NCBI GenBank assembly: GCA_012861695.1
Contig: JAAOOA010000033.1
Span: 21,183,434-21,247,433 of the forward strand
Origin: Trematomus loennbergii
Taxonomy: Eukaryota; Chordata; Actinopteri; Perciformes; Nototheniidae
Direction: 5' to 3'
DNA length: 64,000 nt
Position 1 is the stretch's first letter. Each line of letters opens with the position of its first letter. Made by a program: the position numbers and the translations under genes. Below, piece after piece: positions 1-13,006 of the stretch. The notes under the pieces were generated by a model. The model made no database searches. It saw only the letters and a list, made by a program, of their open reading frames with translations, and was not told where the DNA came from.

Positions 1-393
1 TGCTGGTTGGGTCGTCAGTGTGGGTGTAGAAAGAAGCCTGGGGGGGGGGGAATGGGCTTGTGTTTAGTCCATTAGAGCTGCAAGGCAAAGCTGGTCTCAG
101 TGTTCCTGCCCTGAAAGAGTTGCATCATTGAAGTGGAATCCTTGTACCTCCCAGTGAGTTGCTAACCAAGCACGATTCCTTCAGCTGTTTTCTGTTGATT
201 GTATGAATGGAGGCTCAGTAATTGGGTCTCTTTGTAAAATGTCAAGGTGCATTTTTCAATACCAGCGCATCGTAATATAAATGTCGTTTTTAGTCCAACC
301 CCTAGCAGATCCCTCAAACCTACTCGCCCAGTACAGAGAACATTACAGTAACTAATCACTTGTGTTTGTCCTCTTTCTACTCTCTCATCATAG
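1..393 (+). other. Intron of the nova gene (partial)
   Basis: Non-coding sequence upstream of the first visible NOVA exon. It contains a run of ten G near position 49 and a pyrimidine-rich tract ending in the AG acceptor at 392-393. No other feature was recognised. The short open frames here lack codon character. Confidence 0.7.
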
Positions 394-1921
394 GCACAAC
401 AGAACGTGTCTGTCTGATACAGGGTACAGTCGAAGCCCTCAATGGCGTCCATAACTTCATTGCGGAGAAAGTCCGCGAGATGCCCCAGAGCGCTCAAAAA
501 CCTGAACCAGTCAGCATACTGCAGCCACAGACCACCGTCAACCCCGACCGCGTCAAACAGGTGAGATACTGTACGGTCAATAAGGTCATGAAGATGTGTT
601 GGCACTTCCGAGACACTTTGTTTATAGGTCCCCAGTCTTATCTTTCTCTGTGCAATGACCCACAGTCTGGTAGGGTCAGGAAAATGTGAGAGTATGTGGT
701 TATTTTTACCTACAGTCTTTCATAGGCCATGTGGCAGCTGCAGCCTACACCCCGGGGATTAACAAATAGCTGAGTAAAGCTAGGGCTGGGATAGTACTCT
801 GACTCAGTGAAAGACATCCGTCTTTCTGACAACCACTTGTGTTAAAAAACATTTACCTTGTTACCTTGTATTGCTACTTTAATCTTTCTTTCTCTCTACA
901 GGCAAAATTGATTGTGCCCAATAGCACAGCTGGGCTGATCATTGGCAAGGGTGGAGCCACAGTGAAAGCCGTGATGGAGCAGTCAGGGGCTTGGGTGCAG
1001 CTCTCCCAGAAGCCAGAGGGCATCAACCTGCAGGAGCGGGTGGTAACCATCAGTGGGGAACCTGAACAGAACCGCAAGGCAGTAGAGATCATAGTACAGA
1101 AGATCCAGGAGGACCCTCAAAGCAGCAGCTGCCTCAACATCAGCTATTCCAATGTCTCGGGCCCCGTGGCCAACTCCAACCCCACCGGCTCCCCCTACGC
1201 CAACACAGCCGAGGTGATGCCCAATGCAGCCGCAGCCGCTGCTACCGCCTCCAGCCTTCTGGGCCAGGCCGGCCTGACAGGAATGGGTGCCTTCCCCGCC
1301 ACCATGTCCACCTTCTCTGGCAACGATCTGCTCGCCATCACCTCAGCCCTCAACACGCTGGCCAGCTACGGCTACAACACCAACACCCTCGGCCTGGGCC
1401 TCAACCCTGCAGCTGCCTCTGGGGTCCTCGCTGCAGTCGCAGCTAGCGCCAACCCGGCTGCTGCTGCTGCAGCTAACCTGCTAGCCTCCTACGCTAGTGA
1501 TGTGTCCGGTGGTGTGGGCCACCCGGGTGTGGGCCTCGGGGGATTCTCCCTGGGTTCTCTAGCAGCTGCTACAGGGGCTTCCAATGGTTACCTAAATGCT
1601 TCATCCCCACTGATGGCCTCCTCCCTATTGGCAGCAGAGAAGCTGGGGGATGGGGCCAAGGACGTGGTTGAGATTGCTGTGCCCGAGAATCTGGTTGGTG
1701 CCATTTTGGGGAAAGGAGGGAAAACGCTGGTAGAATACCAGGAGCTAACAGGAGCCCGCATCCAGATCTCCAAAAAGGGAGAGTTCATTCCTGGTACTCG
1801 GAACCGTAAAGTTACCATAACAGGGTCGCCAGCCGCTACGCAAGCAGCGCAGTATCTGATCAGCCAGCGGATCACTTACGAGCAAGGCGTGCGCGCTACC
1901 AACCCACAAAAGGTGGGCTAA
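394..1921 (+). CDS. nova2: NOVA-type KH-domain splicing regulator, last two coding exons (nova2-like)
   Basis: This is the 3' part of a neuronal RNA-binding splicing regulator that recognises YCAY motifs and acts mainly in the nucleus. Exon A spans 394-560; it begins with two bases of a split Gly codon, ends phase 0 before GTGAGA, and encodes the end of KH1 and a linker. The terminal exon spans 902-1921, with a pyrimidine-rich acceptor before it and a TAA stop. KH2 starts at its beginning ([18 protein letters not shown], GxxG loop intact). An Ala/Gly/Ser-rich linker with several poly-Ala runs follows, then KH3 ([20 protein letters not shown]) and the family ending NPQKVG. NOVA1 and NOVA2 are close. 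I prefer NOVA2 because exon A joins KH2 directly, the linker matches NOVA2 ([10 protein letters not shown]), and the neighbours are 19q13 genes in human. Exon A alone looks more NOVA1-like. Earlier exons lie outside the window. Confidence 0.9.
561..901 (+). other. nova intron between the last two coding exons
   Basis: A short intron of 341 bp. It opens with GTGAGA and closes with a TTTCTTTCTCTCTACAG-type acceptor. No other element was seen. Confidence 0.85.
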
Positions 1922-4900
1922 AAGTTCAAAGAAGAGGAAAGAAGGAAAGGATGAAGACAGAGATAGAAGGGAATTGAGAGAGTCACGATGAATAGAAAAA
2001 GAAGCGTCCAAATATCTGTTCAATATTTCAGAATCAAATGAAAGAATCACAAAGGAGGAGGTGGGGGAGACAACCAAGATAAGTGTGTGTGATATGTGAA
2101 TGTGTTTTTAGGACTGATGTCCTGATGTTTTTTAAAAGTTTGTGTCGAGTCCTTTTGACGATGGTGATCAACGTAAGCTGAACTGGTCCACTGCCAAGCT
2201 GCAGATTCAAGGGTGAGGCCGCAGGGTTTCACCCCCCTCCAAAACCTCATAGCTGTTTCCTTTTCTTGTTTGGGTTTTGTTGGTTTTATTTCAGTTGCAA
2301 ACCTCAGCTCCCGGCGAGTTGAGCAAGTGAGATGAAGTTCCAGTCAGCTATAGAGCTGTTTTACAAACCTTGCTCTTTGTATACAATGCAGAAGGCATTG
2401 TTAACAGGGTAGAGGTTTTATGACAAGCACCTGAGGTCATCTCAGTCTACGGGGAAGCAATCTAAGAATAATTTCTTTAAAAAAGTCATATCTATGTTGA
2501 CATATGTTGAATTCTGGCTCATATCATAATTGAACTTTCTAAATTTGGGTATTTTATACTTTCATCCTTTATTTATTGACATGGTCTCATTCAAACACAA
2601 ATAGATTATTTAAACCTGTGAATGCAGGTTGATCTGAATGTAAAAACAATATAAGCCTATTGCTATTTTTTATTTACAGGGATCAAATATTGTGTTGCAG
2701 TGAAGAAATGTATAACTCGAACCCAGACTGAACTTCACTGTTGTTGTCTGCAAGTATAGTTCAGGGGTTTAATAATCAATGTGAGAGGATAGAGGAGACA
2801 CAGAATGTATGAATATATTTTACACAACACACTAATGCTCCCACAAACATATTTGCATATTCAGTCACAGCTACAAAGACGTAAATATGTCGTTTAACCC
2901 TTTCTTGGTGCTATAGGATTATAGGTTTATATCTCCTTTACCATGAAATCAGAATCTCTCTGGCGACTATTCTCTTAATTTGAACAACTGATGTGTCGTC
3001 CAGCCATTAGTAGCCCATTGGATCTGACCCAGCCTCTCACTTAATGAACAATTATTGATTTCAGCCTTTCATGATGAAAAGCATTCCAGTCTTAATATTT
3101 AAAGTCCATCCTTGCTCCCAATGCAGGTTTTTTTTTCAAGAAATTGGCCAATTAACCTGACAATATGTTTGCCTTAGTCATACACTTGTTTCGTCCCAGA
3201 ATTAACTTAAAGCTACCTTAATGCAGTGTCTAACCAGTTCAGTCAACAAAGGGAACAAAGCACTACAAAAGCATTTTGATAAGAAAAGCTGTATGAACCA
3301 ATATCTGTGAACAAAGAAAAATATTGCCTTTACATTAAGGGTACCAAATAGTCATAAGACACATACACCAATGAAAGGGAAGTAGAATGACACTTGAAAA
3401 GAAGGGTTGGACTCATTTTTTTCTGTGGTCCATCCTTTCCAATTAACATCAAGACAAAAGAGATACTTCAGTTCATCCAGACAGCCTGTTGTCGTTCCCA
3501 TAACACGTTAACACTCACTAACTGCGGGTGGAGAGCGTAATAAAACATCCAGAAATGTTTTGGCATCGTTGTCTTTTATGGGCAATTGTTTGTCTAATGC
3601 AGGGAGGCTAATTGTCTAGAGCATTGTTAAGCACTCGAAGATTACCTTGGCTTCCTTCTGTGCTGCTATCCGTGCTGTTCATCCTGAGTACACTGGGTCT
3701 CTGAAGACTGCACTGTGAGACATTAAGAACACAATGTAAAGCATGTCTGTCCCTGCTGGGATGTGAGTATATTTTAATGTGCACATATATGTCACATAAA
3801 CAAGACCTACCAATACTGACAGAAGGGATAAATATCCACAAGAGCATTTATACTCCAGCGTCTTGTGATGTTTCTGTTTACCAGTACCAATGCACTGCAC
3901 TTAAATTAGCAGACGTTTTCTGATCAGTGAACCACAAATTATTCCCACCACACTTTCCTGCACTCTCCAGTCCTATTACGTCCACTTCCCCCTTTGAAAC
4001 ATATTTTCAATTGTCCCTATCAACCCGAGCTCTATGATCAGCTTCCTGAATGAACGGCTGTGAGGGTTGGTGCTGAGTAGTGTCCAAACAAATCAGAACC
4101 TCTCCCGTTTAACGAATTGCCTCTTCTCTTTTCATGGTTCATGGTTCATGATCAATGGATTTAAAAAACAACTCCTCGTGTCTAAGCATTGCAGCAGTGA
4201 GCCTTTCTTCCTATCTGAAATCTCTCCTTTCACCACGTGTCCGGAAGGCTTCACAGTCATCCATAACTACAATCTGGCCACTATTAAATCATAGCATACG
4301 ATAACCTTTTACTGCCCAAGTTTTTAGCATATAATAAGATACAAGCACAAAACAAGGGAATGTTTTATCAATGCACTGGACTGCTTGACTGCAGAGAGTT
4401 CTCCTTTTAAAGCTCTCGGATCATTACATTGTGCCAAATACAATTTTCTCTCTGCCCTTCATGAACTTTCCTCTTTCTCTCAGCATTTTATTCCTGCCCA
4501 TGTTGCTGTTTCTCACCGTTCTGAGATCCCTCCTGTGTCCTAATCCCTGTCTGTGCTTCTTCCTACTCTGTGCTCTCCCCCTCTTTCTCCTTCTCCTGTC
4601 TTGTCTTCTCATGGGTGGTGTGCTGGTGGTGGGAGTTATGCACTATAGGTCAAAAGGGTATGAAAATATTATCCCAGGCCGTAGAGTTCACAAGGCTTAA
4701 ATGCACAGAAAACACCTGCCTCCAAAACTGTGACACCACAAGACCAACCAGCAACGTTAGCTCAAAGTATCAAATTCCCTCCATAAGAAAAACAAGTAGG
4801 ATTTAGACTGTGAACTTTGGCCTTCTAGGGGAAGAGAAAGAGCTGTTTTTCTTCCAAAAGGAGGCAAAATAGATCTTCATATGTCAGCTGAACAAATTTA

Positions 4901-7900
4901 GCTCAAGTTTCAGCCTCTAAACAAAGTGTAGAAAGGACAGAATGCATAAGATAGTGAGAGTAAGGTGGGAACTTGTTTGTGACCTCAAGCCGAAACAACG
5001 ACATCCTTTATGCATATCCTCTTATCTGAAAATGACTAGAATTCATTTCTGTGGAATACAATATGTCATGTCATATGATCTATATGTACTTTATTGTAGC
5101 TATTCTAGTTTGTAGTCCAAATGCAGTCCAGCGTTGTCGATACAATGTGAACTATGTTATATTTGTGTGGATGATGAGAGTGCCAACTAAGCCTGATTAA
5201 GATTAGCTTTGCGATTTGTTTGTGCATTATGATGACTCATCATCAGCCGGTGGTGTCCATATTTCTGTCATTGATGATTTAGTTTGACAGTAAGAAAATG
5301 TAAAGAATATTGGAAGCAATATAGTAGCATGTTGTCCTGTTTTGTGTTTTATGTCTGTTGTATGAACCTTTGAATTACTAAGATTTTGAATGAATAGGTT
5401 TACATGTACTTTTTGTAACTTATGAAATGCTGCTATTTGATAAGTAAACTATACAAAAATATTTTAGTTGAAAAGATGTCTGGTCTGTTGATTAGAAACA
5501 TGCTCTCAAAGGCAAGAGCATAAAACGAGGTGTATAAAATACTATACAGTATTGGTAAGATAGTAAAAGTAATAATAGACTTCATAGTACAACCTGTGCC
5601 AAACTAGACCTCCGCAGCTTCTGAAATTGTAGATGTGCGATCAGATGTTAGATATCAATAACTTGTTTAGAAGTGCTGATCAAGTGCCAATCAAACACTG
5701 TCTTTTAAGTTAAGAAAAGATAATCAAATACATTACTTAAGAAAAACAAAGGACAATAACTTTTTTTGTGCATTGTTTTTATCCCATAGGTACATAGAGT
5801 AAGAGTTAAAGATTTGTGATTTTTATGGATCCATGTTGTTTTACACTCCATGCATCCCTTGTGTGTTCGTTTGACCTGTGGCTTAAGTACTGCTGTCTCA
5901 CAAATATCTCTATAGGCCAGCATGGACTAAGCATAACATGTTATAAGCATTCATAACATACCATTAACAATCAAAAATGTGTTTGTGAAATTAGGTGTTA
6001 TCTTTTTGCACGTCTTCTATTGCATGGTATCAAAGTAAATTATGGAGGAAAAAAATTACAAAAATTTGCGAGGTGTCTCGCAACATTCAAAGACATAACG
6101 CTGCATGCAGTCAAATGTAAAGCACTTAAGTTTACTCACCTCATGTTAAACAAGTTGTTTTTGTGTTGTGAGTTGGGAGGGAGCTCATTATTGTCATGTT
6201 GGCCCGAAAAAAAAAAAAGACGCACACACATCTCAGATCATCATCTATCATGTCTCTAAATATCATCTGAGAAGATATTTAGATTTTTAGGAACAGTGAG
6301 GAGTATTAAATATGTGAAACAAGCAAACGTGAAAATGTTATTCAGTGCATTGGCTCCTTGTGTTTTGCTTTTTCAAGATATCAGACATGCATTTATTTCT
6401 ACTAACAGGTTGAACCTCATATAACCTGACCGATAATGTTTTTTATGCCACAGCTTGAAAGCCCAGATCTAATCTATGAATGTACACATTTACTCTTTTT
6501 CTTATTTCTGTCGAATGTCATCCGTCTTGGGAATGTAAATTCAGGGCAGGAATGTCAAATACATGTAGAGTTAATATCTATGTCAAAAACTGATTTCAGC
6601 TATAGTCAGGTAGGCCTCACATGGCCAGTCATGAACCAGATTTGTTTGAACGCAACTTCCGATTCGCTGTCAACATTATCTTGTTTGTTTGGTGTTGCAT
6701 AAATGCACTTTACTGATCAGTGGGTCATGTGAAATGAAGCAAACCATGTTGACGTTCAACAGTTTTCAATTTGTTTTGCCATTTGTTGTTGCTCTGATGT
6801 TACTTTTGTTTATTTATTCCTGATCGTGTTGGGTCTCATGAATGATGGAAAGGGCTGGAGTCTCAGACAAAATAGAAAAGTAGCACCTGTTGCTCACTCG
6901 AAGGCTTCTCCTTCTCATTCCCTTCAGCACAGCTTACTGAGGGCTTTGTTTTACACTAACATGTTAAACCAGGAGGGATCTGTACACTTTGTCTTTTTGC
7001 ATCCACTTTTGCTTTGAATAACAAATTATAAAATGGCTTTAATTTCTCCGGCAAATTGGGATTGAATCACTGGGCTGAAGGTACTGAGGCTGACTGATGT
7101 AACAGTCAGATCTGAGAGACACCATCGAAATAAAAAAGCCTCTACCACCTCCCGATAAAAATAATCACAGAGGAAGCCGACACTGAAAAACTGAAACGTT
7201 GAAAAGCAATAATATTAACTTGAACCTACTTAAACTTAATAGTATTGCTTTCAACTAACCTAATACAGTTATGTGAAATTTGTTGACTTAATACATTTAA
7301 TTAAAGACAAGGTTTCAGGACTTTGAGTGGTAAAGGCCTTGTTAATGTCTCTCATTTTTGTGTCAAACCCCCCTTACATTTCTACTTCCCATCTGAATGC
7401 CAAACGAATTGCAGTATCATTCCAAAAGTTGTTATATGTTTATTTTTATTTTCACTCCAAATGTGTCCAGGACATTCATCCGCCCACACAGAGCCCTTTC
7501 ACAAGAAGGCTAGGACTGGTTTTAAACTACAGACTGCTTACTCCTCTCTTAAAACCTGTCCTCCCTGAGTGTCCCTCGCTCAGCCTCACCATCTCTGTTC
7601 CATCACACTGAGCACCTGCTACTGTGTCCGCCCTTTAAACGGATATTTCTGAGCCCTTTCGTCTGAGAAAATACGGGATTCTTTGCCAACCTGACATGAG
7701 GCCATTTTTGTCTTTGACCCTCTGAACCTCCCATGAACTTAGTTGACCTTCTCCATCCCCAAGAACTCATGCATTTGTTGGATATCTTACACCACGAGAC
7801 TGTTCTTTGTTTTCTGGACGATACTGCAGGGGTTGAACGCTTGCTTGAGTGTAAACTGAAGAAAAGCATGCCAGTACCTTGCAACCATTATCATGTCAGT

Positions 7901-9005
7901 TTCTTTCCAGGTTTACTTCGTTTAACCTCTGTTCTATCCATCTCAGAAAAAAAAATGGACTGACAGCATAAGATCAAATATTCCAACCTAAGAGAAGTGA
8001 TGTTTTGTTGATTGGGTACATTTCTCTGTGATATAAATGACAACAGTTCTGTCTTTCGTTTGTTACGAGGAGAATCTGTGAAAGTCTGCAGTATTAACTA
8101 CCTAAAGGGCTTTCTAGGACAGCATTTATATGTCTTTTAAAATGAAAAAGTCCTCTAAATATATTCAGAAATAAGAGGAGAATGTCTTGTGCCATTTAAG
8201 CAAACGTGTGAAGGCTTTTGACGGCAAATATTTGTCAGCAAGAGTGCCAAATATTTCCATACTGAGCCAAAAGGCAGCCAGCCTACATAACTAAATGTTA
8301 GATCACTGAAATGGTTACGTCCCATTTCCACTCCCCTTGAAAAACACTGAGTGTACAACGTTTGAGCTCATGTGCCATTATTGTTATGCTGCCAGTCTGT
8401 TTTCTGCTTTTGTCAGATGAACATTTCAGAAGCAGTATATTTTCTAAATGATACACTGTTGGTAAAAAAAAAAAAAAAAAGACAACAGCTACTATGGTGA
8501 GGAAATGAGAGGGTTTTAAAAGTCATTGTTTTATTATTAGTTTATTTGAACATTATTCATTAATAGATTTAACGGTAATGACTATTTAATGTAACTGTAG
8601 TACTGTGTTTGTAAAAGAAATTCAGTGAGTTGTGTTTTATGACTCGTGGACTACCAGTGAAGTCAGCATTTCAGTGTTAATAATTGAATTGTTTTTTAAA
8701 GATTATTTTTGCGACGGCAACAAAGAGTCATTATAAATGTTCATTTTAACATCACTTGTCTTCTGTTCCTTTTTTTCTCCACCTGGTCCCGCTACGCTGT
8801 CTCACTTGAGTGAAAGGTCGAGTGTTTTCATAATTGCAGCCAACTCGCTCTATGAATAGATCGATCCCGCTGTGCTGAATCTGAGCACAAGGGTTATACT
8901 GTATAATGAGGACACAATGCTCCTATAATAAGGGATCACAGTATGGTGTAACAGTGTTGTGGTCAAACGCAGCAAAAATGTCACTCTTGGTGTTCATTCA
9001 TTTAC
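1922..9005 (+). other. Likely long nova 3' UTR plus intergenic DNA
   Basis: About 7 kb with no coding signal. The stretch just after the nova stop is purine-rich. NOVA transcripts in vertebrates have long 3' UTRs, so much of this may be UTR. AATAAA hexamers occur near 3539 and 7129 but none can be picked as the real end. Poly-A runs occur near 6208 and 8465. The short open frames, for example at 4431-4700 and 7323-7611, lack splice or family signals. Confidence 0.4.
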
Positions 9006-9463
9006 TTAAAGAGGCCCTATTATCCCTTTTGGGGTTTTCCCTATAGTGTGTTAAATAGGTATGTGTGCATGTAAATGGTCTGAAAGGCTACAATTCCAAC
9101 CAGAGGAAGTTTCTCTCCCACACACTCCCACCTGAAACTCCTCCATTGGACTCCTTTGTTTACTTCCGCGACACAGTGATATCACTATGTAACACTCGCT
9201 CGTCTTTGGCTAGCTCTCTAACACATTGTACGTGATAGGCTACGGAGCGGGACATCTCTGAGCGGTTGACCAATCACAACAGAGCCAGCCAGCTAAGCGA
9301 TCAGAGCAGACTGGGCTCTGGTTTCAGACAGAGGGTGACGAGAGGAGCTGCAGCACAGGCAGTATGAGAAAAGAGCTTTTGAACATTAAAGCATGGAGAC
9401 ATGTCACAGTAGAGGCACAAAGTTCAAATATTAACCTGAGAATTAGCCTAATAGGGCCCCTCT
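9006..9463 (+). mobile_element. piggyBac-type MITE, family A, copy 1
   Basis: The repeat begins right after TTAA (9006-9009) with AGAGGCCCTATTAT. It ends with the inverted form AATAGGGCCCCT near 9463, but the right TTAA is lost. Its internal sequence (an AATCACA...GAGCCAGCC block, a CTCTGGTTTCAGACAGAGGG block, and GCATGGAGACATGTC) recurs at 24736-24923 and 46107-46519. It has no coding capacity. The TTAA target site and G/C-rich ends point to a non-autonomous piggyBac-like element. The superfamily is inferred from these ends alone. Confidence 0.65.
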
Positions 9464-10604
9464 ATCGACTGGGTTGATTTACTGAGGGTAGGGTGTTAGA
9501 CACATAATATTACATGTAGTGCCTTATTGTGTTATTCAGCTTAAGAAAGTTGCTCTGTTTCCATAGGGCAGTGACTCCAATCATTTACAGACACACACAA
9601 TTGTTTCATTTATTCAAGCCTCCAACTGATAGCTTAAAAGTCAGTCTCTTACTGTAGATCACATTTTGAAAACAGGGAAATTCACTGCAAAAGTGTTAAG
9701 ATGCATTCACATGATATATGGTTAAAAGGCTCTGTTCTGGCGTGGCCGTTGCCCTTGGTATTGCACACAGCTCGCAATTGTCACTGAGTGCTGCACTCAA
9801 GGTTCAAATTATTTCAAATATCACCTTGTTTACCACTGACCTTCATCATGTGAATGCAGCTTTAGGGTTGGGGTTAGCACACCAACACAGGTAGATTTGG
9901 GTGGAGCTATGCTAGGAAAATCTAACCAGATTTCTTCAACCAGACTGATGTAGATCACATGAAAGTAGTTCCTTCCTCAGGAGAGATGTCAACCGAGAAC
10001 AGTCTGTAGACACCCACACATCGTTAGACACCTGCGTGAGTGTGTGTGTCAGGTCTTAATGTCACGCATGCTCATTTTTAGCATATATGTTCATCTGGGT
10101 TCATACTGACATCTTGGGATAAACACTCCAGGTTTTTGGACTATATTTAGGCTCATACATTGAATGCCTGCCTGATGGTAGCCCAGATAAAAAGTTATTA
10201 GAATTCATCCTGATTGAAACATAATCATGACCCTAGGGGTAAAAAAAAGAATAGTTTTAAACAAAGAGGTATTAATCAGAAGCATTTGAGAATCCTTCCT
10301 GTTGTTAAAGAGGTGGATTATATAATTGACTAGCATCTGAAATGAATTGCAGTCCAACATTGCATAAACCTCAGCCATGCATAGCTGTGGATGCCGTCAC
10401 TTTAGTAGGAATATGGCAAAAGTGAGGTTGACCTGGTGCTCATTAATGATGCTCAATCCAATAAAAAGCTGTTCTAAGTATTAAAATATATTTTATATAA
10501 TTGAATTAAACCATACAGTACATGAGCTTTATTTATAGTCCCAGATAAAACCTTTCAAATTCAGGTGTTTTAGCAGCAACAGCAATCAGTGAAACGCAGG
10601 ATAG

Positions 10605-10860
10605 GAATGGTAAATGGACTCTACTTATATAGCGCTTTATCCAGTCCCCTCAAAGCGCTTTACATACTACATGTCATTCACCCATTCACACCCATTCATA
10701 CAGAGCAGTGTACCTTACTCTAGGACCTAACATTCACACACATTCACACACCGTTGGCCATGCCATCGGGAGCAACTCAGGGTTAAGTATCTTGCCCAAC
10801 CCACAACCTTCTGGTTGAAAGACGACCGCACTCCCTCGCAGCCACAGTCGCCCCATAGGA
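10605..10860. repeat. Dispersed fish repeat of the TATATAGCGCTTT type
   Basis: The stretch starts TAAATGGACTCTACTTATAT and continues AGCGCTTTATCCAG...CAAAGCGCTTTACA. CATTCACACCCATTCA-type repeats follow, and then a GGGTTAAGTATCTTGCCCAA block and an AGTCGCCCC end. I recognise this composition as a common interspersed repeat of fish genomes. I cannot assign its class from sequence alone. Confidence 0.6.
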
Positions 10861-12973
10861 CAGATATGAATTCACACAAGGATAATAATAATAGTTATAT
10901 AAATAAAGAAATGCAGGTATAAATTAAATCAAAGATGTATACATACAGATATGTATAATAGTTGTTAAATATATAAGAATATCAATTTGAAAGTGCGAGT
11001 CAAATAAGTACATTATGGTGCAGGGACATTTGTATTAGTTTGAATGAGGGTTAAGCCTTTATTGTGGAGCCTGATAGCTAGGCGCTTATACATTACAGTC
11101 AAAACTATAGTATTCCTTTGTTCAGATTTGAGTACCTTTCACAAGAATTCCATTCTCGGCAGTGTTTCACTCTGTGTTAGGAAACAATTCGGGCCCCGGC
11201 CTATGCCAAAATAAATGTCAGACCATAAATGCATGAAGTGACCTGAAATTAGAATTACAGAGGTTAACACATCTGATAGGCAGGAGAAAAAACTCCCTGT
11301 AAAGAAAAAGGTTTGAGCTTATGATCTAAATGTTACATACAACAATACAACCCTCTATTTAAATAAACTATGAATACTTTCGATGTGTACATGGTTGAAA
11401 AACTATGAAAACCAACAGCATTTCAGTATTTATTATGTCTTCTTTTTTAAGTGTATCTTCCAGTATCTGCTCAAACCATCGTCATTTTGTTCAGCACTTT
11501 AGATCCAAAGCACCTCCATCACATTTTTAAGGTGTTCAAATCCACCTGCATTGTCCTTTATGCAACGACGGAATGAAATAATTTCCTGCACATGTGAAAT
11601 GGTAGATGGAGTGTATTTAAAGAGCACTTTTTGCAACATTCAGAGTGCTTAACACAATTTACAATCTCAGCCCATCTAACGCCTCAATTCTATGTTAAAT
11701 GTAGGTGTAAAATCCTGCTGCAGTAAACATTTAAGGCACATTTTGATTCCTACTGTGAGACAGGGTAGCAATGGGCTTGAATGATAAATTTGCGTTGTCA
11801 AGGTAACAAGTAGTTCTGAAGACTGCAAATATGTGGTGCTGGGGAGGCTCCTATACAATATTCCAACCTGCAGCCTCGGTAGCACTGAAATATAAGCTCT
11901 GCATTTCCCTCCCTGCAATTCTCACAGGTAACTGCAGATGTAATATGGTTTGCATACATAATTCAGAGACATTTAATAGCCATTCTATCTTCATCAATGT
12001 TATTAGAATTATTCACTGCAAATCTCATTTGCAAAACCAAATCGTAGCTGTCGGAAACCTTGAGGTCGCAATGTGATTTCTTACAAATGATGAATGAGGA
12101 AAAAGGTGGGACTGCCAGAGAATAGAGATACACTGTGGCACCCTTTAACATGGCTCCTGATGTAACCATGGATACCTCTATTTCATGGATGGAGTAATTT
12201 TAGCTGGAGTGGGATCTGAAGGACAGACATCAGTGTTTCTGCACTGCAGATCATACATTATCACATCTTAAATATCAACTTGATGTATTGAAACACAGCA
12301 GTAAAAAGGATTTTTGACAATCAAGCATAGAGTTTGGTAGAGCACGTGTCAGCAGGTAAAGAATATTTAATTGGAGGAAGATTATAGTAGAAGTCAAGGA
12401 AATAAAACTGAATAATATTCATGGTCACTGCCATAGATATAACTGTCCTGAGAAATGTTTACAGAAAAGAGCTTTTAAGGGCGGGAACAAGTTAGAAAAA
12501 ATACGATTTGACATGTTATTCATGGACATGTTGCAGTTTTATTCATGAATCCTTGTTCTGTGTGTGTTGAGATAGGAGGATAGCCTAGTACTGAGACTGA
12601 AGTCACTGTCAAGGCAACACAGATAGAGCTGGCCACGAGGGATTAAAAGGAGATGTAGCTTCTGATAAAAACAGAGCAGCTCTGAGACCATTGAGATGTG
12701 TTCAGGTCAGAAAAAAAGAGACTCAACTGTCAAAGTGTCAGAGACTCAGAATAATCACTAGATAAATGGCTTTTTTGACAACTGTCCATATTTCAGGGGA
12801 AATCAGTGAATATATCAGTGAATAATTGATATTTTCTTTCAGCAGTGTTAGAATGTAGTTTCTCAAATTATTCATATGTTATAAGAATCTGTGTGGAGGA
12901 TCCCTTTTAAACTGATTCATGAAAACAAATATTGAAGGCTTACGAGAACCCTGTCATGATACAAAATTGCTTT

Positions 12974-13006
12974 AATTGAGGCTTTCTTTAAAAGAAAGCC
13001 TCAATT
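12974..13006. repeat. Perfect 16-bp-arm palindrome
   Basis: The left arm AATTGAGGCTTTCTTT is mirrored by AAAGAAAGCCTCAATT with a single A between them. The stretch is intergenic. No transposon end or target duplication was recognised beside it. Confidence 0.85.

Noticed and set aside
162..605. 147-codon minus-strand open frame near the window start
   Set aside because: It spans a nova intron and exon on the opposite strand and has no recognisable domain. The + strand exon explains the conserved part.
1588..2250. Minus-strand open frames over the nova terminal exon
   Set aside because: They are shadows of the GC-rich coding exon on the other strand, with no splice signals or family match.
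4431..4806. Leu/Phe/Ser-rich open frames resembling membrane proteins
   Set aside because: Pyrimidine-rich DNA readily yields such frames. No start context, splice signals or homologous motif support them.
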